Source of the DNA: Hypsibius dujardini
Lineage: Eukaryota; Tardigrada; Eutardigrada; Parachela; Hypsibiidae
Length of the DNA: 63,974 nt
Direction: 5' to 3'
Assembly: GCA_001579985.1 (NCBI GenBank)
Contig: LRSR01004484.1
Location: 1 to 63,974, forward strand
In this document: positions 35,301 through 46,816 of the stretch, one piece after another
Position numbering within the stretch: position 1 is the stretch's first letter
Layout: each line of letters starts with the position of its first letter
Notes under the pieces: model-generated
The model's database searches: none
Told to the model about the DNA's origin: nothing
The model's input: only the letters and a program-made list of their open reading frames with translations
Translations under genes and position numbers: made by a program

Positions 35301-37351
35301 AGAATGAAAATAAAAGTGGGCGTTTTGGTTTTTTTGCGCACCACTCGCTCGGGCAATGTTTAATATTTAGGGTTTAAACTTTTTATGATGAGGAAACAGG
35401 AAGAATTTCAAAAAATAAAAAATAAAATAAAAACGGGGAGGGGACAAAAAGGGACAAGGGGGGAGGGGACTCGTAGTCTAAGCCCTCGTTTAGGGTCCTT
35501 ACAAGTCGGAACCAGGATCCCCATGGTAGGGTCAGAGGGTAGGCAAAGGGTCAAAATGCATTTCTTTCAAATTGAACACAAATTCCGGTTTTTTTTCTGA
35601 TCATTTTGAACCTTCTGGAGTTGTGAGGGTCAGCTTTCCAAGACCCCTGGCTTTCAAAATATGTTTGAAAACTTCAGTTTTGCCATCAAATTTGGACGGG
35701 TTTGTAAGGACTCTAAACGAGCCCCTGCCGTAAAGCATTACCAGTCTAAAATAGATCTTTGGGGAATTGACATTTTTATAATGGACAAAATATAGCTAAG
35801 CACCAGCGGATTTTGTTCCACTTTCAGCTTAAATTTAACGCTCTTTACGTGTATGCCATTGAATTATGATTTGGCAATGCATGCCTATACGTGCCAAGCG
35901 GCTGGCCTTTTACCGGACGAAGTTAACATGACTTTTTACTTTCAGCCGCTGGATTTGTATGCCGTCCAGACGTCCTACGCGATCGTTGAGCTCTTTGCCA
36001 CGGTCGTCAAAGAAATGTACGCGAAAAACAGCTCGCGTGGGAGATGCAGCGGACGAGAAGTCGCACGTCGCATGGCCGACAGGTCTTTCCGCCTCGGCAC
36101 CGGTGAGCTCTTCATCAACTCGGATCGCATCAGGAACCTCGATCTTCAGATTTCCGGGTTCAACTCCACCACCAGGGCCATGCAGGTCGGATATCTTTCT
36201 AAGCCTAACAAAACGGTTTTTATTAGAGATTTTTCCAAACAATCACTCCGCCTGACTTCATTTTCATTTCGTTTTTATTTTTCTGCGCAAACAAATCCAA
36301 GTAAAACAAATCACCTCAAGCAGGCAGCAAATCAAATTAAACAAATTTCAAATCAAACTGCCATTTCGTTGTCCGACACAGTCTCTGGGTGTACAGTAAC
36401 AAACCAGCAATTAATTACCGCCTTGGGAGACGAGGCAATTGAAATTAAAAATTTAATGGGGGATGTTGTTAAAGTAAATTATTTCACCGGAAGTTCCCAA
36501 AATATATTTCATAATTTGTTACTGTGAAAATGTTAAATTCACGCGCCCCTTTAATGTTGTTAAACATCTGCCTGATTATGTAACAGGAAGGTTCCCTCTT
36601 TGACCGTTTGCTTCTCCAGACAATTGGATCTTATCAATGGAGTACGGCCCAACTGGTCTGGAATACGGACCGGGCGGTAGACTGGCCGACCACCGACGGA
36701 CGGCCGCCGACAAATATACCGTCTTGCGGATTTTCCGGCGATCAGGGCATTTGCGTTGAAAAGGGTATTTACTACAACTCTCCTTTATCGTGCTATACAA
36801 TATAACATTAATGACCAAGCTAATTTTAGGATCTACGTCTATTGGAACAATAGTTATTCCGATAGCTGTCTGTGCTGTTTTATTGATAGTCTTCCTCATC
36901 ATCGGAAGGTACTGTACATTATGATTGCTGTCCAGTCATAAACACTTTCATTTTCTAATTTTGGGGACATTTAGATTATGATATACTAGTATCATAGTCC
37001 AAAGTTTCGGTAGTAAAATAACTAACCGAAACTATGTTAAAACGTTCAGTTGATAATTCTGGTATTTTGCCCATTAATGCAATACACGATTAAACAAGTA
37101 ACTAACAGAATAAAGACATAACTTCATTATTCATATTTATATATACAGTAAATACATTCTTTTTGTTTTCAAGGTGGTACGTTTTGGTGCAGTCGAGAAA
37201 GACCGCTGACAAGTGGTGGCAAGCGGATGGCGAGTGCCTTACCCCCAGCAAGCCCGTTCACTATGGAAGTCTCCACGGCCACGTCCAGCAGATAACCGGA
37301 AGCCACACCTGCATGACAACTCATGTCTACGCTAAACGCCCCATGCTATAA
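31478..37351 (+). CDS. Natriuretic-peptide-receptor-like protein E, short-tailed (563 aa)
   Basis: Exons: 31478-31856, 32707-32745, 32866-32890, 32976-33289, 33378-33421, 34522-34560, 34654-34731, 34881-35012, 35946-36185, 36620-36764, 36830-36908, 37174-37351; all GT-AG, closing in frame. The signal peptide is followed by ELVTSLPYSIGIAPDIK. The ectodomain shows IVLLATGVGALKLL, PLGMTNGEY, MADRSFRLGTGELFIN and the proximal PPTNIPSCGFSGDQGIC motif. TM helix in exon 11. Exon 12 gives the longest tail of the array (about 59 residues): DKWWQADGE, then HYGSLHGHVQQ and VYAKRP. In receptor guanylyl cyclases the juxtamembrane segment runs into the kinase-homology domain through a W..W stretch, a YGSL block and a VFAK block, so this tail looks like a remnant ending just inside that domain. 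The last gene of the array; the next gene is convergent about 315 bp away. Confidence 0.85.
31944..32132. repeat. Foldback element, about 85-bp arms
   Basis: GCTACAATCAACGACAAG...GGAGGGTCC...GGGCAAA at the left is mirrored by GGACCCTCC...CTTGTCGTTGATTGTAGC at the right. It lies in intron 1 of receptor E. Confidence 0.75.
32346..32380. repeat. (ATA)n trinucleotide microsatellite
   Basis: About eleven ATA units in intron 1 of receptor E. Confidence 0.9.
35086..35740. repeat. Foldback composite with dispersed repeat copy (GTTTAGGGTCCTTAC family)
   Basis: Outer ends GGGGCTCGTTTAGGG (35088) and CTCTAAACGAGCCCC (35708) are inverted. Inner arms AGGGCTTGGACTGC... (35100-35160) and ...GTAGTCTAAGCCCT (35430-35487) are inverted and include TTTGTCCC / GGGACAAA blocks. 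The right half (35490-35740) matches the repeat at 14925-15105. It lies in intron 8 of receptor E. Confidence 0.65.
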
Positions 37352-37665
37352 TTATGTTTCCCAATAATCCATGCCAAATGTTAATCATTTTCTTATCGAA
37401 TCAGCCATGCTACACGGTTCAATAGCTGTCTACATTTATTATTATGCCTAACATGAAGAAGATACCTCGTATAACGCGAAGTGATTAACTAGATTCGCAG
37501 AAAACAAGACTAACGGAAATGAGAATGAAGCAAATCAACAACATCATTTTGAAAACAGAGACAGAGAGAGGTTCAACGGGAACAATAGCAGAACTGACTG
37601 TATGTCTGAGTATGTACAAAAAAACAAACAAAAATCCAAAAAAATTAATTATGATCAACGCGCTT
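37352..37665. other. Convergent 3' intergenic gap
   Basis: Only about 315 bp separates the stop of receptor E (+) from the stop of the giant protease (-). It must hold both polyadenylation regions. No canonical AATAAA stands out on either strand. Confidence 0.5.
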
Positions 37666-38534
37666 TTACGAATGTGAACTTGAGCAAGGACCGGGAAGCA
37701 GTTTGACGTTGTCAAGCCATATCTCCGCGGATATGGAGATGCGGTACTCCGGACGGGCCACCAGGAGGACACCCTCAAAAACCAGCTGATAGGCGCCGTC
37801 CGGAAGGTCCACATCGCCCGGGATCCAGGCGACGTGATCCAACCGCGAGTAGGATGACTGCCATATCCGGTAGAGGGCGCCGTTCTCCAGTCGGCGGTAG
37901 AGGAAGAGCTTCCCACGCGGTCCGGCGTTGTAGTCGAAGCTGAGGCATTTCGACTGGTTGGACACTTTGATCAGCATGGGTGAAATAAGATTGCCGCGAA
38001 CGTGTAATGAAGAGATGTTTTTGATGCGACCGGCGAGCTCTAGCTTCATACCCAAGCCTGAAAAAGAAAATATCGGATTATGATCCTACTGTCTACTTGT
38101 CTATATGTTTCTGTATATCTGTCTATCTGCCTGACTGTCTGTCTTTCTGTCTATCTGTCTCTCCGTCTATCGTCTATCTGTCTGTCAATCTGTCTGACTG
38201 CCTGTCTGACTGCCTGTCTGTATGTTTGTTTGTCTATCTATCTGTCTGTCTGCCTCCCTGCCTGCCTATCTTTCTGTCTCTCCGTCTATCGTCTGTCTGT
38301 CTGTCTCCCTGACGTCTGTCTGCCTGCCTATCTGTCGTCCTGCTTGCCTATCTGTAGAAATAGTACCATAATCTCCAAAAGTAGAGTTGGATCTGTTGAT
38401 TTTCATCCGTGATTTCGCTTGCTTCCACTGAATATTGTCCATCGAGTCAACTTCGTAGCCGCACAGAAAGTCCTCCTCAAAATTGCACGTGACGGTTGGA
38501 CTCCTCACGGGTTCGATTCGCGACGCATTGACAC
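37666..38534 (-). other. MAM domain of the giant protease
   Basis: Last two exons. It opens with [15 protein letters not shown] and W.QA, and has [19 protein letters not shown], a [20 protein letters not shown] stretch and [14 protein letters not shown], all typical MAM landmarks (four Cys, adhesion or substrate-binding module). Stop at 37666-37668. Confidence 0.8.
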
Positions 38535-41500
38535 CTGACAATAAAATAGCCATGCGAAAATAACCGTAGTGCGGGTTGATCAATGAAAATTGGACAAACC
38601 AAGTAAGACTTCCAGCTTTTCCGTCAAGTCGGAGACGTCGGTAAATTCCGCCACAATCGGGTAGGAGGAGCAGTTGACCGGGCGGGCGCCGATACCACGG
38701 AGAAGCCATCGCTGGTTCATTTTCGGGCAAAATAAGGCAAAATCCGTAAAATTCTACATCCACAAATGCAAAACATCAGTTCGGGATAGTTCCTTAACCG
38801 CCTGTTATATCTCGCTGTCTCGCCAGGTTAACACAATGATAAAATCCTGCTTTCATACACTCTACCTCGCAGATATCGATTCTGGTGTCCATCATTTCGG
38901 CGCACAGTACGGGTAAGGAGCCCGACGACCGAGCCGCCCCTTTACAGGCAAGAGCGTCTTGTGGCTGAGCGTAGACTTCCATTAGCGAATCTGCAAAAAC
39001 AACGATTAAGATACAAATCCGTTCAATAAAATTATTAACAAAATTATTAACAAAATTATTATTATTAATTGAATTAAGAAATTCAGTCGAAACGCTTTTA
39101 AAAACAATCAAGATTAAACTGTAAAATCTAATCAAGCTTGAACACTCCAAAATAAATGAAAATTATTCAATTCTATGAAATAAAATTGGGTTGTGGGGTA
39201 TACCTTCTGCTCCTCGGTTCAGANCAAGGTGGATGGCAGACTGCAGGCGAAATACCGTCAAGCTCCCTCCGAGTTCCGGAATGGCGAGAACCTCTGCTAC
39301 GGGAATGTGTTGCTCGTAGGGGGAACGGGAGTCGAGTCGATTGACGCCGAGCCGAGCCACGAGTTGCTCAGTGCTGGAAGGAAAAACCAGGCGAGATATA
39401 ACAAAAGAAGGATTGATCGTAGGACAAAGGTAATGTCGGTATGTACCCTTTTTTGCAGGTTGAACTGGCAACGAGAAGGTCCGTGCCGACCAGCACAGCC
39501 TGGCATTTGAAGCGCCCGTTCTCGTAAAGGGACGCGACCCACGGCCAGACCGAGGAATCGCTGCGTTCGGCCGAGCGAATCATCGGACTGATTTGTGGCT
39601 CGAAGTAGGACGTGGAGACCACGCCACAGCCTATGGGTAGAAAAAAGAAATACGAGTGAACATCAAAAGAAATCTAAGCAAATACACAAGGAAGTGATCG
39701 GGACAAGCAAGCACATAATCAGATAAACCAACAAAAAACACTGAAACAAATAGACAGACACCGTCAAGACAGCATGCAATGTCATGAGCGATATTCTAAT
39801 TCAGTCAGACATGCCGACAAGTGGGCAAAGTAGGCAAGCAAGGACAGAAAAACAGACAGACAGACAGACAGACAGAGAGACAGAGAGACAGACAGATAAG
39901 CAGGCAGACAGACAGACAAACAATCAGAAAAAAAGACAGTCAGACAGACATATGAACGGGTAGACAGGCAGGCAGACAGCCAGCCAGATAGACAGACAGA
40001 CAGACAGAACCGACAGAGACACATTCAAAACAATCGCGAAAGGATGACCAAGTCATTTAGGTCGATTATCACTGTTGACAATGTAAGGAGAAACTTGGTA
40101 ATCAGGCGAGCATCGCTAACTTACGCGGCTGATCACAGCTCATCGCCACATTGGTGCACTCCCCGAGACTGCGCTGATTTGCATAGCTGGTCTCAATCGT
40201 CTGCAGGGTCTGCACGACCGAATTCCAAGTCATCGGCAGCGGAATAGGGAACTCTGTCAGCTCGGACGCGTTGATTCGTTTCACGCCGCTGAAAAGTAAA
40301 AAAAATGTTCACTAGCCCAATCCTCTCGTATTCCACGCATAGAACGGGAAGTTCTTACTCAAAATTAAGATGCCGACAGACAGCCATCGCCAGGGACGGC
40401 GTCCAGATGTTCGAACAGAGCGGCTTGAACTGATCGCGCTTCTTGATCATGAGGTAGCCGTCTGAGGCGCTCTCCAGGTATCCCATCGCGTCCGGCACGA
40501 CGTCCAAGGTCTTGGCCAAGATCAGGCAGCTCAACTCGTCCTCCCCGTACTCGCAGTGCTGGAGGCCGTCGCAGACCGCCGTCTGCGGAATGCAGGTCTT
40601 GGAGCGGGCGCATAGCCATTCGTGGTCGGCACACCGGCGGCACCCGATTTCGTCCATGAAATCCGCACAGTCTACCGTGCCGTCGCAGCGTCGACTCGTC
40701 GGGATGCACTGGTCCAGGCCGCAACGCATCTCGTCGGGCTTGCAGCCGTCACCGGGGAGGTTCTTGATGAAGTCGCCCTCTTCAAAGTCCTGGGAGCGCT
40801 CGTCGTCCCCGGTCAGGCAGTCCCAGTTGCCGTCGTTGACGGTGTCCGCCGGAATGCATTTCCCTAAAAAACAATACCAGAAAATGTAGATGGAGAAACA
40901 ACAGACAATAAGACAAGAGTTAATGAGTTAAGTGTACTGGGCGGTAATTATATTGACCATATAAACGACCACTAAAAAATATGAAAAATAATTCACTAGA
41001 ACAACTCTATCTTGTTGAGAAATTGACAGAACCAGTAGACATCACGTTCTCCCCATTACTTGACCAGACCACATATGTCTTTCTCTATTTTCTAAGTGAT
41101 CAGTGATATTCCCGCGCATTCGCGATACAAAATGATGCCATCGCCAATGACCATTCTAAAGCATCGTTTCGCACATGAAAAGTGACTAAGATGGGAATGG
41201 TTTGCAATTAACACGATTAAGGGTCAAATGAGTGACCTGAGGCGATTGGTTTATTATAATCTACAGTACGTATCGTACATGCGTAAGAGTTAATGACATA
41301 CAAGGTATGTCATTATCAAGGGTTAATTTCGTGCCGATTGCAGATTAACGATGAGACATTGAAATGGAATAATCATGAGACTTTGCCCTCTGAATTAAAT
41401 TCGCCATACAGTTTTGCTATCAGCATTCATATGAAAACTGGGTGCGCCACTCTTTTGTGGAAATACAACAGTACGTTGTACATATATAAGCCGTTAGTGA

Positions 41501-44500
41501 ACCAGGTTTCCACATAGCTCTCGCAAGTGGACAAACACCCGGGGACCACATGCAGAATAGGGTGTCTGGACAAAGACTACATTCTCCTTCGTACTTCATC
41601 TAGCACCATCGAAATGAGAGCCGCATCATGTCTTATTCTTGCGTTCTCAGGCAGTTTGTTACTCAGGCGCACCGGTGCCGATTCCCAATGTGCGTAGAAA
41701 CGATCCCGAACACGAACATCGTTTGTTCCCTTACCGCCGGCCCTCGTTCTACGAACTGGCTAATTTTGCCTGCTTTCATTTGCAGGGGTTTGCCCCTATG
41801 GGTTCACTGATCCATGTGAGACCGACGTCGGGAAATGCTACTGGAAAATCGACATCCCGTACATCGACCAGAACCAGGCTAGCTCCCATTGTGCGGGGCT
41901 TATAAGCATGGGGGTAGATGCGAGACTTGCGACCATCCGCAGCCAGGGCGAACAAGAATGTCTTGTGAAATTTATGCCCTCGTTACTCCCAGATTACTTT
42001 AAAAGGATCACCACTCCATTCTGGTTAGGACTCAGAAAAGCCAATGCCACCTCCGTCTGGAAGTGGCAAGACGGGACGAACCTGCACGACGGCTTCATGG
42101 GATGGGATCTCAGTACGTGAGCAAACAAATTCAACGTTCAAATTCGTACGTAATGCTTGTTAGTAACTGTAAGTGGTATTCTAAATATTTTCAGGGGCAC
42201 CAAACGCACCGGACACCAAATTTTGCGCAAAAATGGAAACTATGGGTGGATGGGTTGACTACGCCTGCGACTTTAAACAAGAATTAACCTTCACAGACAC
42301 AGCTGGTACATACAATCCAAGATTGAGCAAGAGCATGGTAATTTGCGAAACAGCCAAGATCATGGCCAATGAACAAATCACCACTCCCAGACCGGAAAAT
42401 TGCCCTCCATGTGCATGTCAGGCTGCGGACGCCGTAATTGTCACCTGCTCGAAAGGCCGTCTCACGTACCCGCCCAGTGACGACCCGATGGCTACACGAG
42501 CGGAATTCAACGGTGACCAGAGCATTAAATGCCGGCGATTGCTATCCGACCTTCACCAGTGGGTGCATCACGAAGCTGGATTGGATTCTCTGTCCAGATT
42601 GACCGGTGCTGGACCGATCGCGGTCAACTGCCGCGGCAATCGGGTCATCGAACTGTCGGACACCGATACAATGGGCTCGGAAGCCACGAGCCTATCGGTT
42701 GAGATCGCGCCTACTGTGGAGTGTCGAGAGTTTTTCAGCTCATTTGTAAACCAACTTCGGATTCTTGATCCTTAGAACCAAACTTAAAATTAGCATCTTT
42801 TGTCGCCGTTTTGGCTCTGGATTCTAAGAACTGAAATGTAATTTTTTCAATCAAGTTACATTTGAAAAACATGACAATGGAATCAGTGAATAACGGTTTC
42901 GGAAGAGCTCCAAACGAGTAAAGAATCCCCCAACTAACGCACTGAACGCACCGGAAAAGCCATACATTCCTTATTCACCGCAGCTGACAGTTGTGCCCGT
43001 ACTTTTCCTACTTTATCCATATCGTTGTTACAGAGTGATAAGGCACTTACCAAGGTGACAGGAAAAGCCGCTGCACTTTGGGTTCTCCCACACGTTCAGC
43101 GTCGTCGTCCTGTTCTCCATCACCGATTGAATCCAGGTGGAATAACCGCCTATCGCGGTGTAGATCGGGTAGTTAAACGGCGAATTACACGCCATCCGAT
43201 GGCTCATTAGTCCGGCCAGCCGCCACGATGCCTGCAACGAGCGACAAGCCAAGTGGCTGCCGCTCAAGCCGAAGCAGGCCGCCGGTCCGGCACACACCTG
43301 GTCCGCCCCGATGGCGCCCTCAAACACCGGCAGGATCTGATTGCATCGCGTGGCATTAAAAACCGGCACTTTGACCGCGGTCAGTTCCGAATTCCGGTAG
43401 CTCACTGCGAAGCATGTCTCATCCTCAGAGGCGTCGTCTGCCTTGCTGCTGTCGATGCAGAGAGGCGAGACGTAGTTGGTGATTTTCACCGGTTGGGACA
43501 GCTGAATCAAGGCTAGATCGTTTTTGACGGTGAACCGACCGGGCACGCCGGGTTGGAAGACGAATTCGGGATGTCGCGTCCATGCTCGGAGGAAGCGCGT
43601 CTGCTCGGCGGGCGAGCTGCTGCGGGGACGAATCGCGCCGAAGCGGATGGCGACGGTGGCGCGGTCCGAGTCGTTGGAGGGAAGGTCGGTGAAGCCGGCG
43701 ATACAGCTGCCGGTTGTGGCGACCCAAGAGTCGCTGATTAGCACGCCGTCGCAAGCGGGCTCGTCGTTGGTGTAGATGGTGGCGTGCCAGGGGAAGCCTT
43801 CCGTTTTGGTGCTGTTGGACTTCTGGTTGTACTTGCAACCTGAAAAAAAACACTTGCAGGCATGATATGTTGAAAGGCAAGCAGACAGACATACGACACA
43901 GACATAAGGACCGGCAAGCAACAATACAAGCTCAGATAGACAAAGAGTTACGCAAACAGACAAACAAGACAAGGAAACAGATCTATAGAAATAAATAGAC
44001 AAACAGACAGACAGATAGATAAACAGGCAGGCAGGCAGTAAAAAAGACAAACAGACGCAGTCAACGCGCAGACAAACAGATCCCACAGAAAAAAAGAAAG
44101 ACAGACAGACGGACAAACAGACAGACAAACAGACGGACAAATAAGAAAACAGAGTAACAGACAGACAGAGGGACAAATAGACGGGCATACAAACAAATAC
44201 ACAGACATATATGAGGGTAATCACGATGTCTTACCAAGCTTTTCGCAGGACAAATAAACGACATTTTTCTCGCGGCACGAGTCGGCATGTCTGAACCGCA
44301 GCCTAGTGTTTTCCACGACCGAATGCACAACAACGTGATCCTCCGCATGCAACGGTTTTGGCATTAGCGCTGTCGACCGCTCGTAGTTCAACTTTTTACA
44401 AGCCATGCTCGCTGCCGCGTTGTCCCAGTCGTCCCAACACACTTTGCTCCATACGCCCTTCATGTTGACCAGCAAATAGCCAAAACTGTTGAGGACCGCA

Positions 44501-46777
44501 GGACTGAAGGGATCGTATGTGGAAGTGCCGGATGGGGCTAGTTGGAAACAGTTTCGCTCGTCCTCACCGGAGGTGCAGTCATTGACGCCGTTACAGACAA
44601 CTGTGCGATCAACACATTGGCCTGAAAAGAAAGGATGCATAAACTACTGTATGTAAGAAGACATGTCGACCACTTGACCAACATAAAGACTGACAGACAG
44701 ACAGTCAGGAAGTCAGTCAGACAAACAGACAGACCGACAGAATGACCGACAGAAAGGCAAGCAGTGAAAGTACCTGTCTCTTTGCACAAAAATTGGCCAT
44801 TTTCCGGGCAAGCATGACAATACAACTCATCCTCTGCTGACTGACAATCCGCATAGCCATCACACAGTGCACTGGGATTAGTCGCATTCAGCATCTTCGA
44901 ACACGAACAATCCTTCTCATCGGACCCGTCCGAGCAGTCCACCTGCGTGTCGCACACCAACTTTTTCGAAATGCACTTGGAATCCTTCAGACACCTGAAC
45001 TGCGACGCTTTGCATTCACACTCCGGAATCTCATCCTGCCCATCCGCACAGTCCTCCTTCCCGTCACACCAAGCTGACTCTGGGACGCAATTTTTCAATG
45101 GCGGATGGGCGTTGCAGTAGAAGTAGTCCCTCGGGCAGGCCGTCTTACAGCCGCTCGGCTCGTCCGACGAATCCAGACATTTCCGCGTTCCGTCACACCA
45201 GTCGTGGATGTTCATGCACTGGGTGACGTTGCTGAAGGCCGTCGCGCAGGGAAACTCCAGCCGCGCGGAGGAACAAGTGGAATCGGGTGAGGGCTCGACC
45301 ACTGCTCGTTTGCAGTTGGCTTCGTCTTTGCCGTCGGTGCAATCTAGTTTACCATCGCACAGGAAGAGCCGGGAGATGCAGCGCCGGTCCGCAGAGCAGA
45401 AGTACTGACTAGGTAGGCAGGTGCAGTTGGCGGGTTCATCCAATCCGTCGCGACAGTCCTCCTTGCCGTTGCAGTAGGTCAACTGACCAGACAGACAGTA
45501 TCCGTCACACTTCACGTTTCCTGCAAATAGCAAGGATTTTAAGTAAAGTACATAAATGAACTTCTTACTCGGGAAGTGGCGGAGATTTCCCCTCGCTTAT
45601 CATATTTTTCTTATCTTGCTGGAGGTTTTTAGTAAATTTTAAGAATGTTTTCACGTTCAGTAAAATACTGAAACAATTTTGAAAAAATAAAATGTCGAGA
45701 AATTTGTCAAATGATCGATCAATCAAGCGCCGGCATGTAGCACAAACTGGCAGAGATTCTTTTTTTCTTGCCCATTTTTTTCTGAACCTGCAAATGTATT
45801 TGCACCAACGAGACCCCTATGAAAAATCATGATATATTAACAAGTATCAGTAAAAAAAACCTCATCCTAAAAGCGAGGGGAAATCTCCGCCACTTCCCGA
45901 GTTAGACCAAATACGAATCAGATAACATGATATATTTACTGATTGACAGACAGACAGATGTGAGATACACAATCAAACATACAGACATACAGTTACAGAC
46001 AGAGAGACAAACAGACGAACAGACACAGGAACAAACAGATAAGCATGCAGACAAACCGACACAAACAGGTAGACAAACAGACATGGCTTACCGTCATGGC
46101 AGAAGCACTCCGGATCTAGAAGACTACACTTCATGCTCAAATCACACCCGGGATCCCCTTCCGGACACATGTCTACAGGTGGCTTGGCCATGCATACCAT
46201 CTCATCCGCCCCATCCAGGCAGTCGGGGACGCCATCGCAAACAGCCGACTGGGCGACGCAGTTACCTAGTCCACACTTGAAGCCATCGCAGGGAAATAGC
46301 ATTTTAACGCTCGGATTTTCCATTTCATCCAGCATCCATTGACCGAGGTGACTGACATTGTGCAGTAGCAAGGAAGTCGGAGCGGAACTCCGACAACCCA
46401 GCCCGTTGTAAAGCGGCAGTCCAGCAGGTATCCATCCTGTATCGGCTTTACATGCCAACAACCAGGAACCGAGATTGGGACAGGCTCCGGAGGGTGAGAG
46501 CACACAGGTGGAGTTCTCCGGCATCTTGCCGCATTCTTTCTCGTGCGGTCCGGCTAGACTGACGGAGGCTTCCATTAAAACGTCACTGGTGTCTGGATTA
46601 TAACCTACATCGAAAAACGCTGTGAACTTATACAAGCAGTCAACCAAAAAGAGTAGAGGGGCAGACAGGAAACAGACACATCTACAAATACAAAGAATAA
46701 GGCAAGCCTAAACAGACCACCAAGCAGAGAGGCGGAGAGAAGACTATACAGACACAAAGAGAAGCAGGGAGATAGCC

Positions 46778-46816
<39 letters not shown>

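Noticed and set aside
35853-36527. 224-codon frame around exon 9 of receptor E
   Set aside because: Only 35946-36185 is exon; the rest reads through the donor into intron, as shown by paralogue alignment.
40365-40889. Alternative frames on both strands across protease exons (also at 45105-45408, 47061-47639, 48195-48480, 50201-50638)
   Set aside because: They are shadows of LDLa/S1 exons, which have the correct Cys spacing only in the annotated minus-strand frame.
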